From Candidatus Bathyarchaeota archaeon (GTDB lineage Archaea > Thermoproteota > Bathyarchaeia > Bathyarchaeales > Bathyarchaeaceae), in contig CP070636.1 in the NCBI GenBank assembly GCA_020356305.1, positions 804,466-814,257 on the forward strand: a DNA stretch of 9,792 nt. The letters run 5' to 3'. The position numbers and the translations under genes were made by a program. Every line of letters begins with the position of its first letter. The first letter of the stretch is position 1. The notes under the pieces were generated by a model. That model made no database searches and had not been told where the DNA came from. It saw only the letters and a program-made list of their open reading frames with translations. Positions 1 through 6,773 of the stretch are shown in pieces.

Positions 1-1044
1 TGTTGCGCCAACCTCAAAGTCGAACAACCGTGTAACGGCGGATCCCAAGCATCCAGGAAACATGGCGTACCCGCCAGCAGCGTTGGTTCCCGCCACTTTT
101 GCCTGTCGCACAGCCGTTGTACCAAGTTGACTCAGCACCGGTCTGTGAGTCAGCAGGCTTACGGACTCAGCGCAGTCTCCAATAGCGTAAACGTCTTTGA
201 GAGGTTTTACCCTCTTGTTCACTGTCGTGAATGTTTCCATTCTCATGTTTACTTTAACGGCTCTGGTTTCGCCGAGAACTATGCCAGCGTTTTTAGCCAA
301 TTCTGTGTTGGTTCTTATGCCAGTAGCCACTACAACCAGGTCGGCGGGGATCTCTTCTCCGGCAACTGAGACTCCGCTAACCTTTTCGGTTCCTAAGATT
401 TCGTCGACTCCGCGTCCTACAATGATTTTCAAGCCTTTCTCTTCAAGCATCTTGTGAACCATGTCAGCCATGCCTTTGTCTAGCATTACTGGAAGAACAT
501 ATGGGAGCAGTTCCACCACTGTGGTTTCTAGTCCTCGCTCCACAAAGGCCACAGCGGTTTCTAAGCCAATTAATCCAGCTCCTATTACGACGGCTGTCTT
601 GGCTGTTTCAATTGCCTGATCGATCTTCTCTCCGTCTTCGAGGGTGCGGACCACGTGCACTCCTTGTTTTTCTCGTCCTTTTATCGGCGGAACAAAGGGG
701 TAGGCGCCGGTGGCTATGATTAGGCTGTCATACTCCAGCTTCTCTTTATTTCCCGTCGTGTTCTGGATCTCTACGGTCTTGGCTTCTGTGTCGATGCTGG
801 TTGCGGTTGTTTCCAATCTGAGGTCGAGTTTCATCATGCGATAAAAGCCTGTTGGATAGACGATGAGGTCGCTGAAGCGAGGAATATGTTTTCCCAACAC
901 AAATGGGATGCCGCATCGTGAGTATCCTGCTCTATCCTCTGTGGATAGGAGAGTGATCTCAGCGCTTCTATCGGTTTTTCTCGCGGCCACTGCTGCATCG
1001 ACGCCTGCGGCATGAGCGCCGATGATTACGATTTTCCTCGGCAT
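1..1044 (-). CDS. FAD-dependent NAD(P)H disulfide oxidoreductase, single-Cys NADH oxidase/CoA-disulfide reductase type (C-terminal end outside window)
   Basis: The frame is open for 348 codons from an ATG and leaves the window at base 1, so about 90-100 C-terminal residues (the dimerisation domain) are missing. Seen in order: an FAD-binding N-terminus (MPRKIVIIGAHAAG); one cysteine, C44, in YSRCGIPF; ATGAYP near 111-116; the NAD(P) loop VIGAGLIGLE near 153-162; ATGIRTN near 240; and the second FAD motif VYAIGDCAE near 285-293. The SxxCGxP context is that of NADH oxidase, NADH peroxidase and CoA-disulfide/persulfide reductases, which work with one cysteine. The CxxxxC pair of true dihydrolipoamide dehydrogenases is absent. 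The start lies 2 bases behind the end of the extended gcvH frame, so both genes probably form one translationally coupled unit. The substrate cannot be read from sequence; CoA-S-S-CoA, persulfide, oxygen or an unknown disulfide are all possible. The family call is firm, the function is not. Confidence 0.9.
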   Translation of the reverse strand, partial: MPRKIVIIGAHAAGVDAAVAARKTDRSAEITLLSTEDRAGYSRCGIPFVLGKHIPRFSDLIVYPTGFYRMMKLDLRLETTATSIDTEAKTVEIQNTTGNKEKLEYDSLIIATGAYPFVPPIKGREKQGVHVVRTLEDGEKIDQAIETAKTAVVIGAGLIGLETAVAFVERGLETTVVELLPYVLPVMLDKGMADMVHKMLEEKGLKIIVGRGVDEILGTEKVSGVSVAGEEIPADLVVVATGIRTNTELAKNAGIVLGETRAVKVNMRMETFTTVNKRVKPLKDVYAIGDCAESVSLLTHRPVLSQLGTTAVRQAKVAGTNAAGGYAMFPGCLGSAVTRLFDFEVGAT

Positions 1045-1046
1045 AC

Positions 1047-1160
1047 TTAGTCTTCCTTGGCAAGTCCCTTGTGCCATTCCACTGCCTTATTGAAGTCCAT
1101 GAGTTGCTTCAACTCGGCGCCCAGGTTGGTTGGGGAAATGACGACAAGCCAGCCTTTATC
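1047..1160 (-). pseudogene. gcvH: In-frame C-terminal remainder of gcvH behind the TAA codon
   Basis: Reading on in the same frame past the TAA gives 37 residues starting DKGWLVVISPTNLGAEL and ending GLAKED, then a TAA at 1047-1049. GWL followed by a strand, a PTN-type turn and a C-terminal helix is exactly the expected end of GcvH, so the extended frame has the normal family length (138 residues from TTG 1463). No frameshift is present: one base at 1161 separates TAA from the expected Tyr codon. The stretch therefore is either part of a working gene hidden by a sequence error, or a very recent nonsense mutation, or read through. It ends 2 bases before the ATG of the oxidoreductase gene, which fits an intact operon. 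Confidence 0.8.
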
Positions 1161-1463
1161 TTATGGATCTTCGTTCAGCAGTTCTGGTTTGTCGCTTACC
1201 TCTTCATTGACCTGATCAATAGTGCCGCTCAAAGGAGCGACAAGATCGGAAACGGCTTTGACTGATTCTACGGTTCCGAAGGGCTCAGCATTGGTAAGGG
1301 TGTCGCCCACACTTGGGAGTTCGACGAACACAATTTCGCGGAGTTGCTTTTGGGCATAGTCTGTTATGCCGATTCTGGCTTTTCCGTTTTCGACGCGTAC
1401 CCACATCCATTTTTCGGAATAGTATAGTCCTTCTGGCAACTCGGAGTTGTCTACTTTAACCAA
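1161..1463 (-). CDS. gcvH: Glycine cleavage system H-like lipoyl carrier protein, ended early by an in-frame TAA
   Basis: This is a lipoyl-domain protein of the GcvH family. Seen: EGLYYSEKWMWVRVENG, GITDYAQKQLREIVFVELP, the lipoylation motif VESVKAVSDL (lipoyl lysine about residue 69), then APLSGTIDQVNE and PELLNEDP. In the family NEDP is normally followed by a tyrosine and then GW; here the codon after NEDP is TAA (1161-1163). The start is set at TTG 1463: a GAGGTGA site (1469-1475) lies 5 bases before it, whereas the GTG at 1472 overlaps that site. In glycine cleavage H carries the aminomethyl group between the P, T and L proteins, but no gcvP, gcvT or lipoylation gene is in view. The neighbour is a single-Cys disulfide oxidoreductase and an HdrD-like protein lies upstream, so a role as a separate lipoyl carrier (compare LbpA of the sHdr pathway) is possible but inferred. 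The 100-residue product lacks the C-terminal strand and helix and may not fold properly. Confidence 0.85.
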   Translation of the reverse strand: MVKVDNSELPEGLYYSEKWMWVRVENGKARIGITDYAQKQLREIVFVELPSVGDTLTNAEPFGTVESVKAVSDLVAPLSGTIDQVNEEVSDKPELLNEDP

Positions 1464-1468
1464 ACCTC

Positions 1469-1475
1469 TCACCTC
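1469..1475 (-). promoter_or_regulatory. Ribosome binding site that decides the gcvH start
   Basis: GAGGTGA on the minus strand matches seven bases of the expected archaeal anti-Shine-Dalgarno complement. It covers the GTG at 1470-1472 and stands 5 bases before TTG 1461-1463, so it favours TTG. Confidence 0.6.
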
Positions 1476-1500
1476 TTGACTACGATAGTGTACGTGTTGA

Positions 1501-1513
1501 TGTTTTAAAATTA
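1501..1513 (-). promoter_or_regulatory. Probable TATA box of the gcvH-oxidoreductase operon
   Basis: The minus strand reads TAATTTTAAAACA, an archaeal-type TATA element about 40 bases before the TTG start. Transcription would begin near 1480 and give a short leader. The rest of the 1473-1681 gap holds a 6-base inverted repeat (ACCTGC 1535-1540 / GCAGGT 1556-1561) and no convincing gene. Confidence 0.5.
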
Positions 1514-1681
1514 ACTATGTCTGGAGCTATTGTTACCTGCACACGCGCAAATTGGGCAGGTCTCAATTCTCTTCCAAAAGTTACATGCATTAACCAAGAT
1601 TGACACCATGAATTGCCTCATTTGTTCACAATCCAAATACTGATTCTTTCTCACTTTCAATCCGCGAATCAGAAGCGAGTT

Positions 1682-2833
1682 CTATGAGTCTAGAGCCCAC
1701 GATGCCAGTTCCATAACGTCAAGCACCTCTATTTTCGTAGATGGAGCGGCTTCCACAGCGTCCTTGAGATTACGTAGACAAAATGGACAAGCAGTCACCA
1801 GATACTTCGCGCCCGTTTCTTCAGCCTCAGCGATCCTTCTCTTGGCGACCTTCACGGCGAGGTTGGGAAACGCGGATTTGAGTCCTCCGCCTGCTCCACA
1901 ACACCAAGATTTCTCCCTTGTCCTTTCCATCTCGACTAGTTTGACGCCGATTGCTTCGAGCACAGCTCTTGAATCGTCATAAATGCTGGGATGATGAAAT
2001 CTCCCGAGGTGACATGGATCGTGATACGTTACTGTTTCTTCTACTTTAGATTGGAACCTCAGTTTGTTTTCGTCGATCAGGTTTCTCATCAGTTCGGTGA
2101 TATGGAGCACGTTGAAAGGTAAATCACCTACTAGTTTAGGGTATTCCATCTTCAAGGTGTCGTAGCAACCTGGGCAGTGCGTCACTACGGTGCTAGCCCC
2201 TGACTGTTCTATGGCTTCCACGTTGTGTTTGGCCAGATCCTCCGCCAAACTCCTGGCACCGATCCTCAGCATCACCGATCCGCAACACCATTCCTCCGGT
2301 GTGACAGCTACTCCGACTCCCGCCGCCTCAGTTGTTTTAATGAGCGCCAGACACAACTCTGGATTCCTGTAAGGTGCGGTGCAACCCATGAAGAAGTACA
2401 CGTCACCCTTTCTAGGTAGCACCTTCCCTTTCGAAAGCCACCTCATCTTATCCTCGTGTCTCTCCAGATACGGGTTGTGGTTCTCTTTGCATGAGGCGAC
2501 GATTTTCTTGTGCCTCGGCATTGTGAGCCCCGCCTCAAAGAGGTCAGCCCTCATCGAATGAAGTATGTCAAGCAACGGTAGCTTGCCCAGTACGTTGCAG
2601 ATGTCTTCGCAGGCGCCACAAAGTGAACATTTGTACAAGTTTTCCGCGAGAGAGGAAGAATACTCAAGTTGCCCACTCATGATTGCCCTCGCGATAAGCA
2701 TCTTTCCCTTACCGGTGGCGGACTGGAAACCATTGAGAAAACGAGACGGGCAACAGTCATCATCCCAACTTCCGCCGCAGTACGCGCACCTTCCGCACCT
2801 CCAGATATCTTCATAATATTTAGATACGTGCAA
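1682..2833 (-). CDS. Iron-sulfur (CCG-domain) subunit, GlcF/HdrD-like
   Basis: The 383-residue protein has two N-terminal ferredoxin-type cysteine groups: C13xxC16xxC19 ending in a CCP at 27-29, and CSLCGACEDIC with C69, C72, C75 and C79. Two CCG domains follow: WCCGSVML with THCPGCYD near 183-222, and YHDPCHLG, WCCGAGGG and TACPFC near 269-355. This is the layout of glycolate oxidase subunit GlcF, LutA-like and HdrD proteins. By family knowledge the 4Fe-4S clusters pass electrons from the flavin subunit to a CCG-bound cluster and on to a quinone or thiol acceptor. No membrane segment is visible, so the protein is probably cytoplasmic or peripheral. The start is a TTG: AAGGAGGAG lies 7 bases before it and no in-frame ATG is near. 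It is 15 bases behind the GlcD-like gene, clearly an operon partner. The exact acceptor is unknown. Confidence 0.88.
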   Translation of the reverse strand: MHVSKYYEDIWRCGRCAYCGGSWDDDCCPSRFLNGFQSATGKGKMLIARAIMSGQLEYSSSLAENLYKCSLCGACEDICNVLGKLPLLDILHSMRADLFEAGLTMPRHKKIVASCKENHNPYLERHEDKMRWLSKGKVLPRKGDVYFFMGCTAPYRNPELCLALIKTTEAAGVGVAVTPEEWCCGSVMLRIGARSLAEDLAKHNVEAIEQSGASTVVTHCPGCYDTLKMEYPKLVGDLPFNVLHITELMRNLIDENKLRFQSKVEETVTYHDPCHLGRFHHPSIYDDSRAVLEAIGVKLVEMERTREKSWCCGAGGGLKSAFPNLAVKVAKRRIAEAEETGAKYLVTACPFCLRNLKDAVEAAPSTKIEVLDVMELASWALDS

Positions 2834-2840
2834 CGAACTG

Positions 2841-2849
2841 CTCCTCCTT
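2841..2849 (-). promoter_or_regulatory. Strong ribosome binding site supporting a TTG start
   Basis: AAGGAGGAG on the minus strand overlaps the last base of the upstream stop codon and stands 7 bases before TTG 2831-2833. It supports the TTG start of the Fe-S subunit and suggests coupled translation with the FAD subunit. Confidence 0.75.
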
Positions 2850-4240
2850 CAACGAATCATCAAACCTGGATTCAGAATGTTATTCGGGTCCAGCATTCTC
2901 TTGAACCTCTTTGTGAGCTCATACCAGGGTCCGAGACGAGGAATAGAGTGTCTCGCCATGTGTAGACCTTGATGGCCCCCCAACTGTTCTGGCAAAAAGC
3001 CTATCTTACAGAAGTTCTTGGTAAGCTCGTCACCTATCTCAAGGATTTTCGACCGCTCCTCCGGATCCGTGTATACAAATTCAACGTAAATTCCCCAGCC
3101 ACGCGGAATTAACCATCCGCCGAAACCAGTTTTTCCCTCCTCCTCCATTCTATGCTTTTTGATCACAATTTTGTTGTACAGATCGTAATACTCATGTAGA
3201 GAGTAGAGAGGGCAATAGCCAGAGACGTAATCAACTGGACCCTTCGTGAAGTAGTCGGGTAACCCTTTCCAGTGGTAGCCTTCATGTCTATGAAAAATCT
3301 TTTCGGCGATGTCTGGATCTCCTTCCTTTCCGCCTGCCTCGACACAGATTTCTCTAACTTTTCTTCTTCGAAACTCTAACTCTTCCATAGAGTAGCCGCA
3401 TATCCAAGCTTCGACATCGATCCCTGTTCCTCCTTTTCGTATCCAAGGTGCACTTACGTCGTGCTGTAGAGTGAAAACAAGCTCGTCACCTACAGGTCTG
3501 GAGAGAGCGTCCCCTGCCTTCTCTAAGTCTTTGTAGTTTGTGAAGTTGAAGTAGAGGTAATCGTCATGTGGAATCGGGGATACTCGCAGGGTCACCTCCG
3601 TGAATATTCCCAGCTCGCCCATAGAACCGATGAAAAAATGGGTTATGTCAGGACCGATTCCACGGTTTTCAAAGGGTCGTGTCCCCATATATTCCACAGC
3701 AGCCGTCTTGGTGATCTCGCCTGTTGGCAGGACCACCTCGAGTCCTAAGACGTCCCAGCCGAGGCGGCCACGTTTGCTTACTCCGATTGGTCCGGAGCCT
3801 ATTTTGGCAATGCTTGCCCCCACTGTTCCAACACGGCCACCTTGCTCTCTCGGGTCATGGGCAAGCCCGACTTCCTTGAGCGCTTTGTAAAGTTTATACC
3901 AAGTGCACCCCGCCTCCACGGTGGCAGTCAGGTTTTCCTCGTCTATTTCGATGATCCTATTCATCCGAGTCATGTCAAGGAGAATTCCTCCTTGAATCGG
4001 CTGCCACGCTCCGTGGTGAGTGGTGCCGCCGCCTCTGACATAAATTGGGATTCTGTACCTGTTCGCCACATGCACTATCGTCGATACCTGCTCATTTGTT
4101 TTCGGCCGAACTACAAAAGAGGCTCGTTTCTCGTCGCCCGCGCCGAGATCTCGGGTATAGGCCTCTATGTCATAATCTTTGTCCGTTATGTTCTCGGGTC
4201 CAACAATGTTCTCCAGCACCCTGTAAACGTATGCATGCAT
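2849..4240 (-). CDS. FAD-binding oxidase/dehydrogenase, GlcD family (probable 2-hydroxyacid oxidase subunit)
   Basis: This 463-residue protein belongs to the PCMH-type FAD family (FAD_binding_4 plus C-terminal oxidase domain). Seen: RPKTNEQVSTIVHVANR and the pyrophosphate loop VRGGGTTHHG (about 45-78), LDMTRMNRI and TATVEAGCTW (about 88-115), a GTVGASIAKIGSGP segment and WDVLGLEVVLPTGEI (about 138-176), GSMGELGIFTEVTLRV (about 206-221), and the family C-terminus LDPNNILNPG. Family members oxidise D-lactate, glycolate or other 2-hydroxyacids, or act on phenolic alcohols (VAO branch); the long middle and C-terminal part does not tell me which. Electrons most likely go to the CCG Fe-S protein encoded directly downstream. 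The ATG start is supported by GAGGTGG 6 bases ahead. No signal peptide is visible. The substrate call is inference; the flavoprotein family is firm. Confidence 0.88.
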   Translation of the reverse strand: MHAYVYRVLENIVGPENITDKDYDIEAYTRDLGAGDEKRASFVVRPKTNEQVSTIVHVANRYRIPIYVRGGGTTHHGAWQPIQGGILLDMTRMNRIIEIDEENLTATVEAGCTWYKLYKALKEVGLAHDPREQGGRVGTVGASIAKIGSGPIGVSKRGRLGWDVLGLEVVLPTGEITKTAAVEYMGTRPFENRGIGPDITHFFIGSMGELGIFTEVTLRVSPIPHDDYLYFNFTNYKDLEKAGDALSRPVGDELVFTLQHDVSAPWIRKGGTGIDVEAWICGYSMEELEFRRRKVREICVEAGGKEGDPDIAEKIFHRHEGYHWKGLPDYFTKGPVDYVSGYCPLYSLHEYYDLYNKIVIKKHRMEEEGKTGFGGWLIPRGWGIYVEFVYTDPEERSKILEIGDELTKNFCKIGFLPEQLGGHQGLHMARHSIPRLGPWYELTKRFKRMLDPNNILNPGLMIR

Positions 4241-4242
4241 AC
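4229..4242. repeat. 14-base perfect palindrome over the GlcD-like start codon
   Basis: GTATGCATGCATAC is identical to its reverse complement and covers the ATG at 4238-4240. It could be a chance result of the MHAY codons or an operator/leader structure limiting translation. Confidence 0.5.
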
Positions 4243-4278
4243 TAAGCCACCTCTTGAAACTTTAGCAGTACATGACGA

Positions 4279-4290
4279 ATTATTAATATC
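4279..4290 (-). promoter_or_regulatory. Probable TATA box of the GlcD/GlcF-like operon
   Basis: The minus strand reads ATATTAATAATT here, about 45 bases before the ATG. Initiation would fall near 4258-4262 and leave a leader of about 20 bases that contains the GAGGTGG ribosome site (4247-4253). Confidence 0.5.
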
Positions 4291-4338
4291 TTGTCACACA
4301 TTTCTGTTCCTGTAGCTAAGTGCGTGATACCAACATGC

Positions 4339-4377
4339 TGCGCGCGCATCATATGGAATAGTGTTTGCACACGCAAA
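4339..4377. promoter_or_regulatory. Two dyads in the divergent control region
   Basis: TGCGCGCGCA (4339-4348) is a perfect 10-base palindrome. TTTGC-ACAC-GCAAA (4364-4377) is a perfect 5-base inverted repeat some 20 bases ahead of the thrC TATA box. Both are typical shapes for regulator binding sites between divergent promoters. No regulator gene is in the window. Confidence 0.35.
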
Positions 4378-4397
4378 ATATTCGAACAAAACTTGAG

Positions 4398-4412
4398 TTT
4401 CTATAAATATAT
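4398..4412 (+). promoter_or_regulatory. TATA box of the threonine operon
   Basis: TTTCTATAAATATAT is a good archaeal TATA element. Initiation about 25 bases downstream would fall near 4430-4435, giving a leader of about 30 bases before thrC with a GGAGG site at 4454-4458. Confidence 0.65.
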
Positions 4413-4415
4413 TAC

Positions 4416-4443
4416 AGCAAGATGCAATCTTAGTAGCAAGATG
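4416..4443 (+). promoter_or_regulatory. Direct repeat and dyad at the predicted thr transcription start
   Basis: AGCAAGATG occurs at 4416-4424 and 4435-4443, a 19-base period. The dyad AAGAT-GCA-ATCTT (4419-4431) overlaps the first copy. Placed just behind the TATA box, these are candidate repressor sites, perhaps for an amino-acid-responsive factor. The role is inferred from position only. Confidence 0.35.
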
Positions 4444-4462
4444 TTTCATCACCGGAGGCTTG

Positions 4463-5722
4463 ATGACTATTCACATACAATGTATAGCCTGCGGAGAAAA
4501 GTATAGTGAAGACGAGATTATCTATTTCTGCAGGCGATGCGGAGACCTACTTGAAATCAAATATGATTATGAAGCCCTAAAAGGGAAGCTGAGGGAGACC
4601 GACTGGAGAAGCTTGCCCCTCTCCGTTTGGCGATATCGAGACCTAATGCCAATTCGCGACTCTTCAAGAATAGTCTCGTTAGGCGAGGGAGGAACAGGAC
4701 TACACCAATGCAAACGGCTTGGAAACCTCTTGGGAGTCAAGCACCTTTATGTAAAAAACGAGGGGGAAAACCCAACAGGATCGTTCAAAGATCGAGGCAT
4801 GACTGTGGGAGTGACAAAAGCTTTGGAGTTGGGCATGAGAATGGTCATCTGCGCCTCCACTGGTAACACTTCAGCTTCTTTAGCTGCTTACGCCGCAAAA
4901 GCCGGACTCCAGTGCATTGTTCTTATCCCGTCGGGCAAAATCGCCTATGGAAAACTGACGCAAGCTATAATTCACGGCGCCAAGGTTGTGCAGATCAGAG
5001 GAAACTTTGATCAAGCCCTGCAGATTGTGTTGGAACTCTCAGAAAAGCGTAGGCAAGTCTACCTCCTCAACTCAGTCAATCCGTTCAGAATAGAAGGACA
5101 GAAATCACTAGCCTACGAACTCTGCGACCAATTAGAGAATAAGGTACCTGACAAAGTGGTGGTTCCAGTGGGCAACGCAGGAAACATAAGCGCCATTTGG
5201 AAAGGCTTCTCAGACTTTTACAAACTCAATCTCATAAGCAGCCTTCCCCAAATGATCGGCATTCAAGCTGAGGGCGCAGCACCCATAGCACAAGCAGTAA
5301 AGAGTGGAAAAAATAACATTACACCCACAGACAAGCCTGAAACAGTTGCCACTGCAATAAGAATTGGAGCCCCACTCAGCTGGAAAAAAGCAATACGAGC
5401 TATTCAAGAATCCGAAGGCACAGCTGAAACAGTAACCGATCACGAAATCCTGCAAGCTCAAAAAATGTTGGCCAGACACGAAGGACTCTTTGTAGAACCA
5501 GCAAGTGCTTCATCCATTGCCGGCTTGAGAAAACTCGTTGAACTGGAGAGAGTCGACAAAGATGAAACCATAATTTGCGTCGCAACAGGCCACGGATTAA
5601 AGGACCCGGATATTGTAATGCAAACATATAAGAAGCCAATTGAAATCGAAGCAAGAATCGAAGCCATTTCAAAGTATCTGGTCCTCTCAAAGCCCATTGT
5701 ACCAATCGCGGCTTCTGGGTGA
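4463..5722 (+). CDS. thrC: Threonine synthase (PLP-dependent, zinc-ribbon archaeal type)
   Basis: Threonine synthase converts O-phosphohomoserine to threonine and phosphate, the last step of the pathway. From the ATG the protein has 419 residues. An N-terminal zinc ribbon is visible (CIAC at 7-10, CRRC at 23-26). It is followed by ENPTGSFKDRG with the PLP Schiff-base lysine at about 109, the ASTGNTSASLAAYAAK segment near 132, the PLP phosphate loop VGNAGN near 238, and EPASASSIAGL near the C-terminus. The ATG at 4463 was chosen because GGAGG (4454-4458) is only 1 base from the TTG at 4460 but 4 bases from this ATG. The gene is the first of three in a threonine operon with hom and the aspartokinase; its stop overlaps the ribosome site of hom. 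Cysteate synthase is a related alternative, but the aspartate-pathway neighbours favour threonine synthase. Confidence 0.93.
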   Translation: MTIHIQCIACGEKYSEDEIIYFCRRCGDLLEIKYDYEALKGKLRETDWRSLPLSVWRYRDLMPIRDSSRIVSLGEGGTGLHQCKRLGNLLGVKHLYVKNEGENPTGSFKDRGMTVGVTKALELGMRMVICASTGNTSASLAAYAAKAGLQCIVLIPSGKIAYGKLTQAIIHGAKVVQIRGNFDQALQIVLELSEKRRQVYLLNSVNPFRIEGQKSLAYELCDQLENKVPDKVVVPVGNAGNISAIWKGFSDFYKLNLISSLPQMIGIQAEGAAPIAQAVKSGKNNITPTDKPETVATAIRIGAPLSWKKAIRAIQESEGTAETVTDHEILQAQKMLARHEGLFVEPASASSIAGLRKLVELERVDKDETIICVATGHGLKDPDIVMQTYKKPIEIEARIEAISKYLVLSKPIVPIAASG

Positions 5723-5727
5723 CTTCG

Positions 5728-6753
5728 ATGAGAATGATCCTAATAGGTTACGGAGTCGTCGGCCAGAGCCTCACCCAAATATTCCTTCGCAGAAGAACTG
5801 AGCTCATCAAAAACTACGGTTTCCACCCAAGAGTTGTAGCTGTCGCAGACAGAGGCGGAGCAGCTGTAAACCCTAAAGGTCTAAATCTAGAGAAAACTTT
5901 GGCTCTTAAAGCTGAAAAGGGCACGGTGGCAACCCACCCCCAACATGGACATCCAGGCACGGCAGCATCAAGCGTAATAGAAAGTGTTGACGCCGAAACA
6001 ATCGTTGAAGCACCGCCCACCAACATCCAGAATGGGGAACCAGGGTTATCCCATATAAAAACAGCTCTCAAGACAGGAAGACACGTGGTGACGACAAACA
6101 AAGGGCCACTTGCTCTAGCTCTACCAGCTCTAACTGAGTTGGCTGACTACAACGGGGTCTACCTGAGGTTCAGCGGAACGGTAGGAGGAGGAACCCCTGT
6201 ACTCGACTTGGCCAAAAGATGTCTGCTGGGGGACAGAATCCTTTCCATTCGAGGAATATTGAACGGCACTACCAACTACATCCTGACGGAAATGGATGGA
6301 AAGCATATTACATTTCAAAAAGCCCTAAGTGAAGCTCAAGAGCGTGGATACGCTGAAACAGACCCTTCAATGGACATCGACGGACTGGACACTGCTTGCA
6401 AGCTAGTTATTATGGCGAATTGGATAATGAACAAGAGAGTTACCCTAAAAAATGTGAGGGTTCAAGGTATACGCGACGTCACGTTACAAGCCCTTGAAGA
6501 AGCCGGCAAGAGAGACTGTACCATCAAGCTCATAGGATCCATCAATGAAAACCTAAAGGTTGTGCCTAGCGAGATATCCAAGCATGACCCGTTATGCGTC
6601 GATGGTGTGCTTAACGCCGTCACTTTTGTTTCAGAATTTGCCGGTGAAGAGACAATTGTGGGTCGAGGAGCGGGAGGAATGGAAACCGCAAGCGCCATAT
6701 TGAGAGACCTACTAGACATAAAGCAGAGTCTCGCCACTAAAGTCATGTCCTAG
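5728..6753 (+). CDS. hom: Homoserine dehydrogenase
   Basis: The enzyme reduces aspartate-4-semialdehyde to homoserine with NAD(P)H. From ATG 5728 the protein has 341 residues. An N-terminal Rossmann loop GYGVVG (about 7-12) is followed by TTNKGPLA with the conserved lysine near 125, SGTVGGGTPVLDLAK, ILNGTTNYILTEM, the catalytic segment TDPSMDIDGLDTACK near 212-225, and GRGAGGMETASAILRDL at the C-terminal end. There is no ACT domain, so this short form lacks the threonine feedback domain of the long bacterial enzymes. A GTG at 5719 overlaps the thrC stop, but GGTGA (5718-5722) stands 5 bases before ATG 5728, which is why that start is preferred; ATG 5734 is also possible. It is coupled to thrC and followed 20 bases later by the aspartokinase. 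Confidence 0.93.
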   Translation: MRMILIGYGVVGQSLTQIFLRRRTELIKNYGFHPRVVAVADRGGAAVNPKGLNLEKTLALKAEKGTVATHPQHGHPGTAASSVIESVDAETIVEAPPTNIQNGEPGLSHIKTALKTGRHVVTTNKGPLALALPALTELADYNGVYLRFSGTVGGGTPVLDLAKRCLLGDRILSIRGILNGTTNYILTEMDGKHITFQKALSEAQERGYAETDPSMDIDGLDTACKLVIMANWIMNKRVTLKNVRVQGIRDVTLQALEEAGKRDCTIKLIGSINENLKVVPSEISKHDPLCVDGVLNAVTFVSEFAGEETIVGRGAGGMETASAILRDLLDIKQSLATKVMS

Positions 6754-6773
6754 CGTCTCGGAGGAAGGAGACT

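Noticed and set aside
1511..1609. 32-codon minus-strand frame with CPICAC cysteines in the gap before gcvH
   Set aside because: It has no ribosome binding site, covers the gcvH TATA box, and the cysteine spacing is not a complete metal-binding pattern; probably chance.
1611..1681. Possible RNA gene in the gap behind the Fe-S subunit
   Set aside because: No tRNA stem set, T-loop or box C/D pattern could be put together.
4432..4456. GTGATGA on the minus strand resembling a box C of an archaeal C/D guide RNA
   Set aside because: No CTGA box D at the right distance; the sequence is explained by the thrC leader.
5210..5705. Long minus-strand frames inside thrC
   Set aside because: They are shadows of a clearly coding plus-strand gene, without promoter or family motifs.
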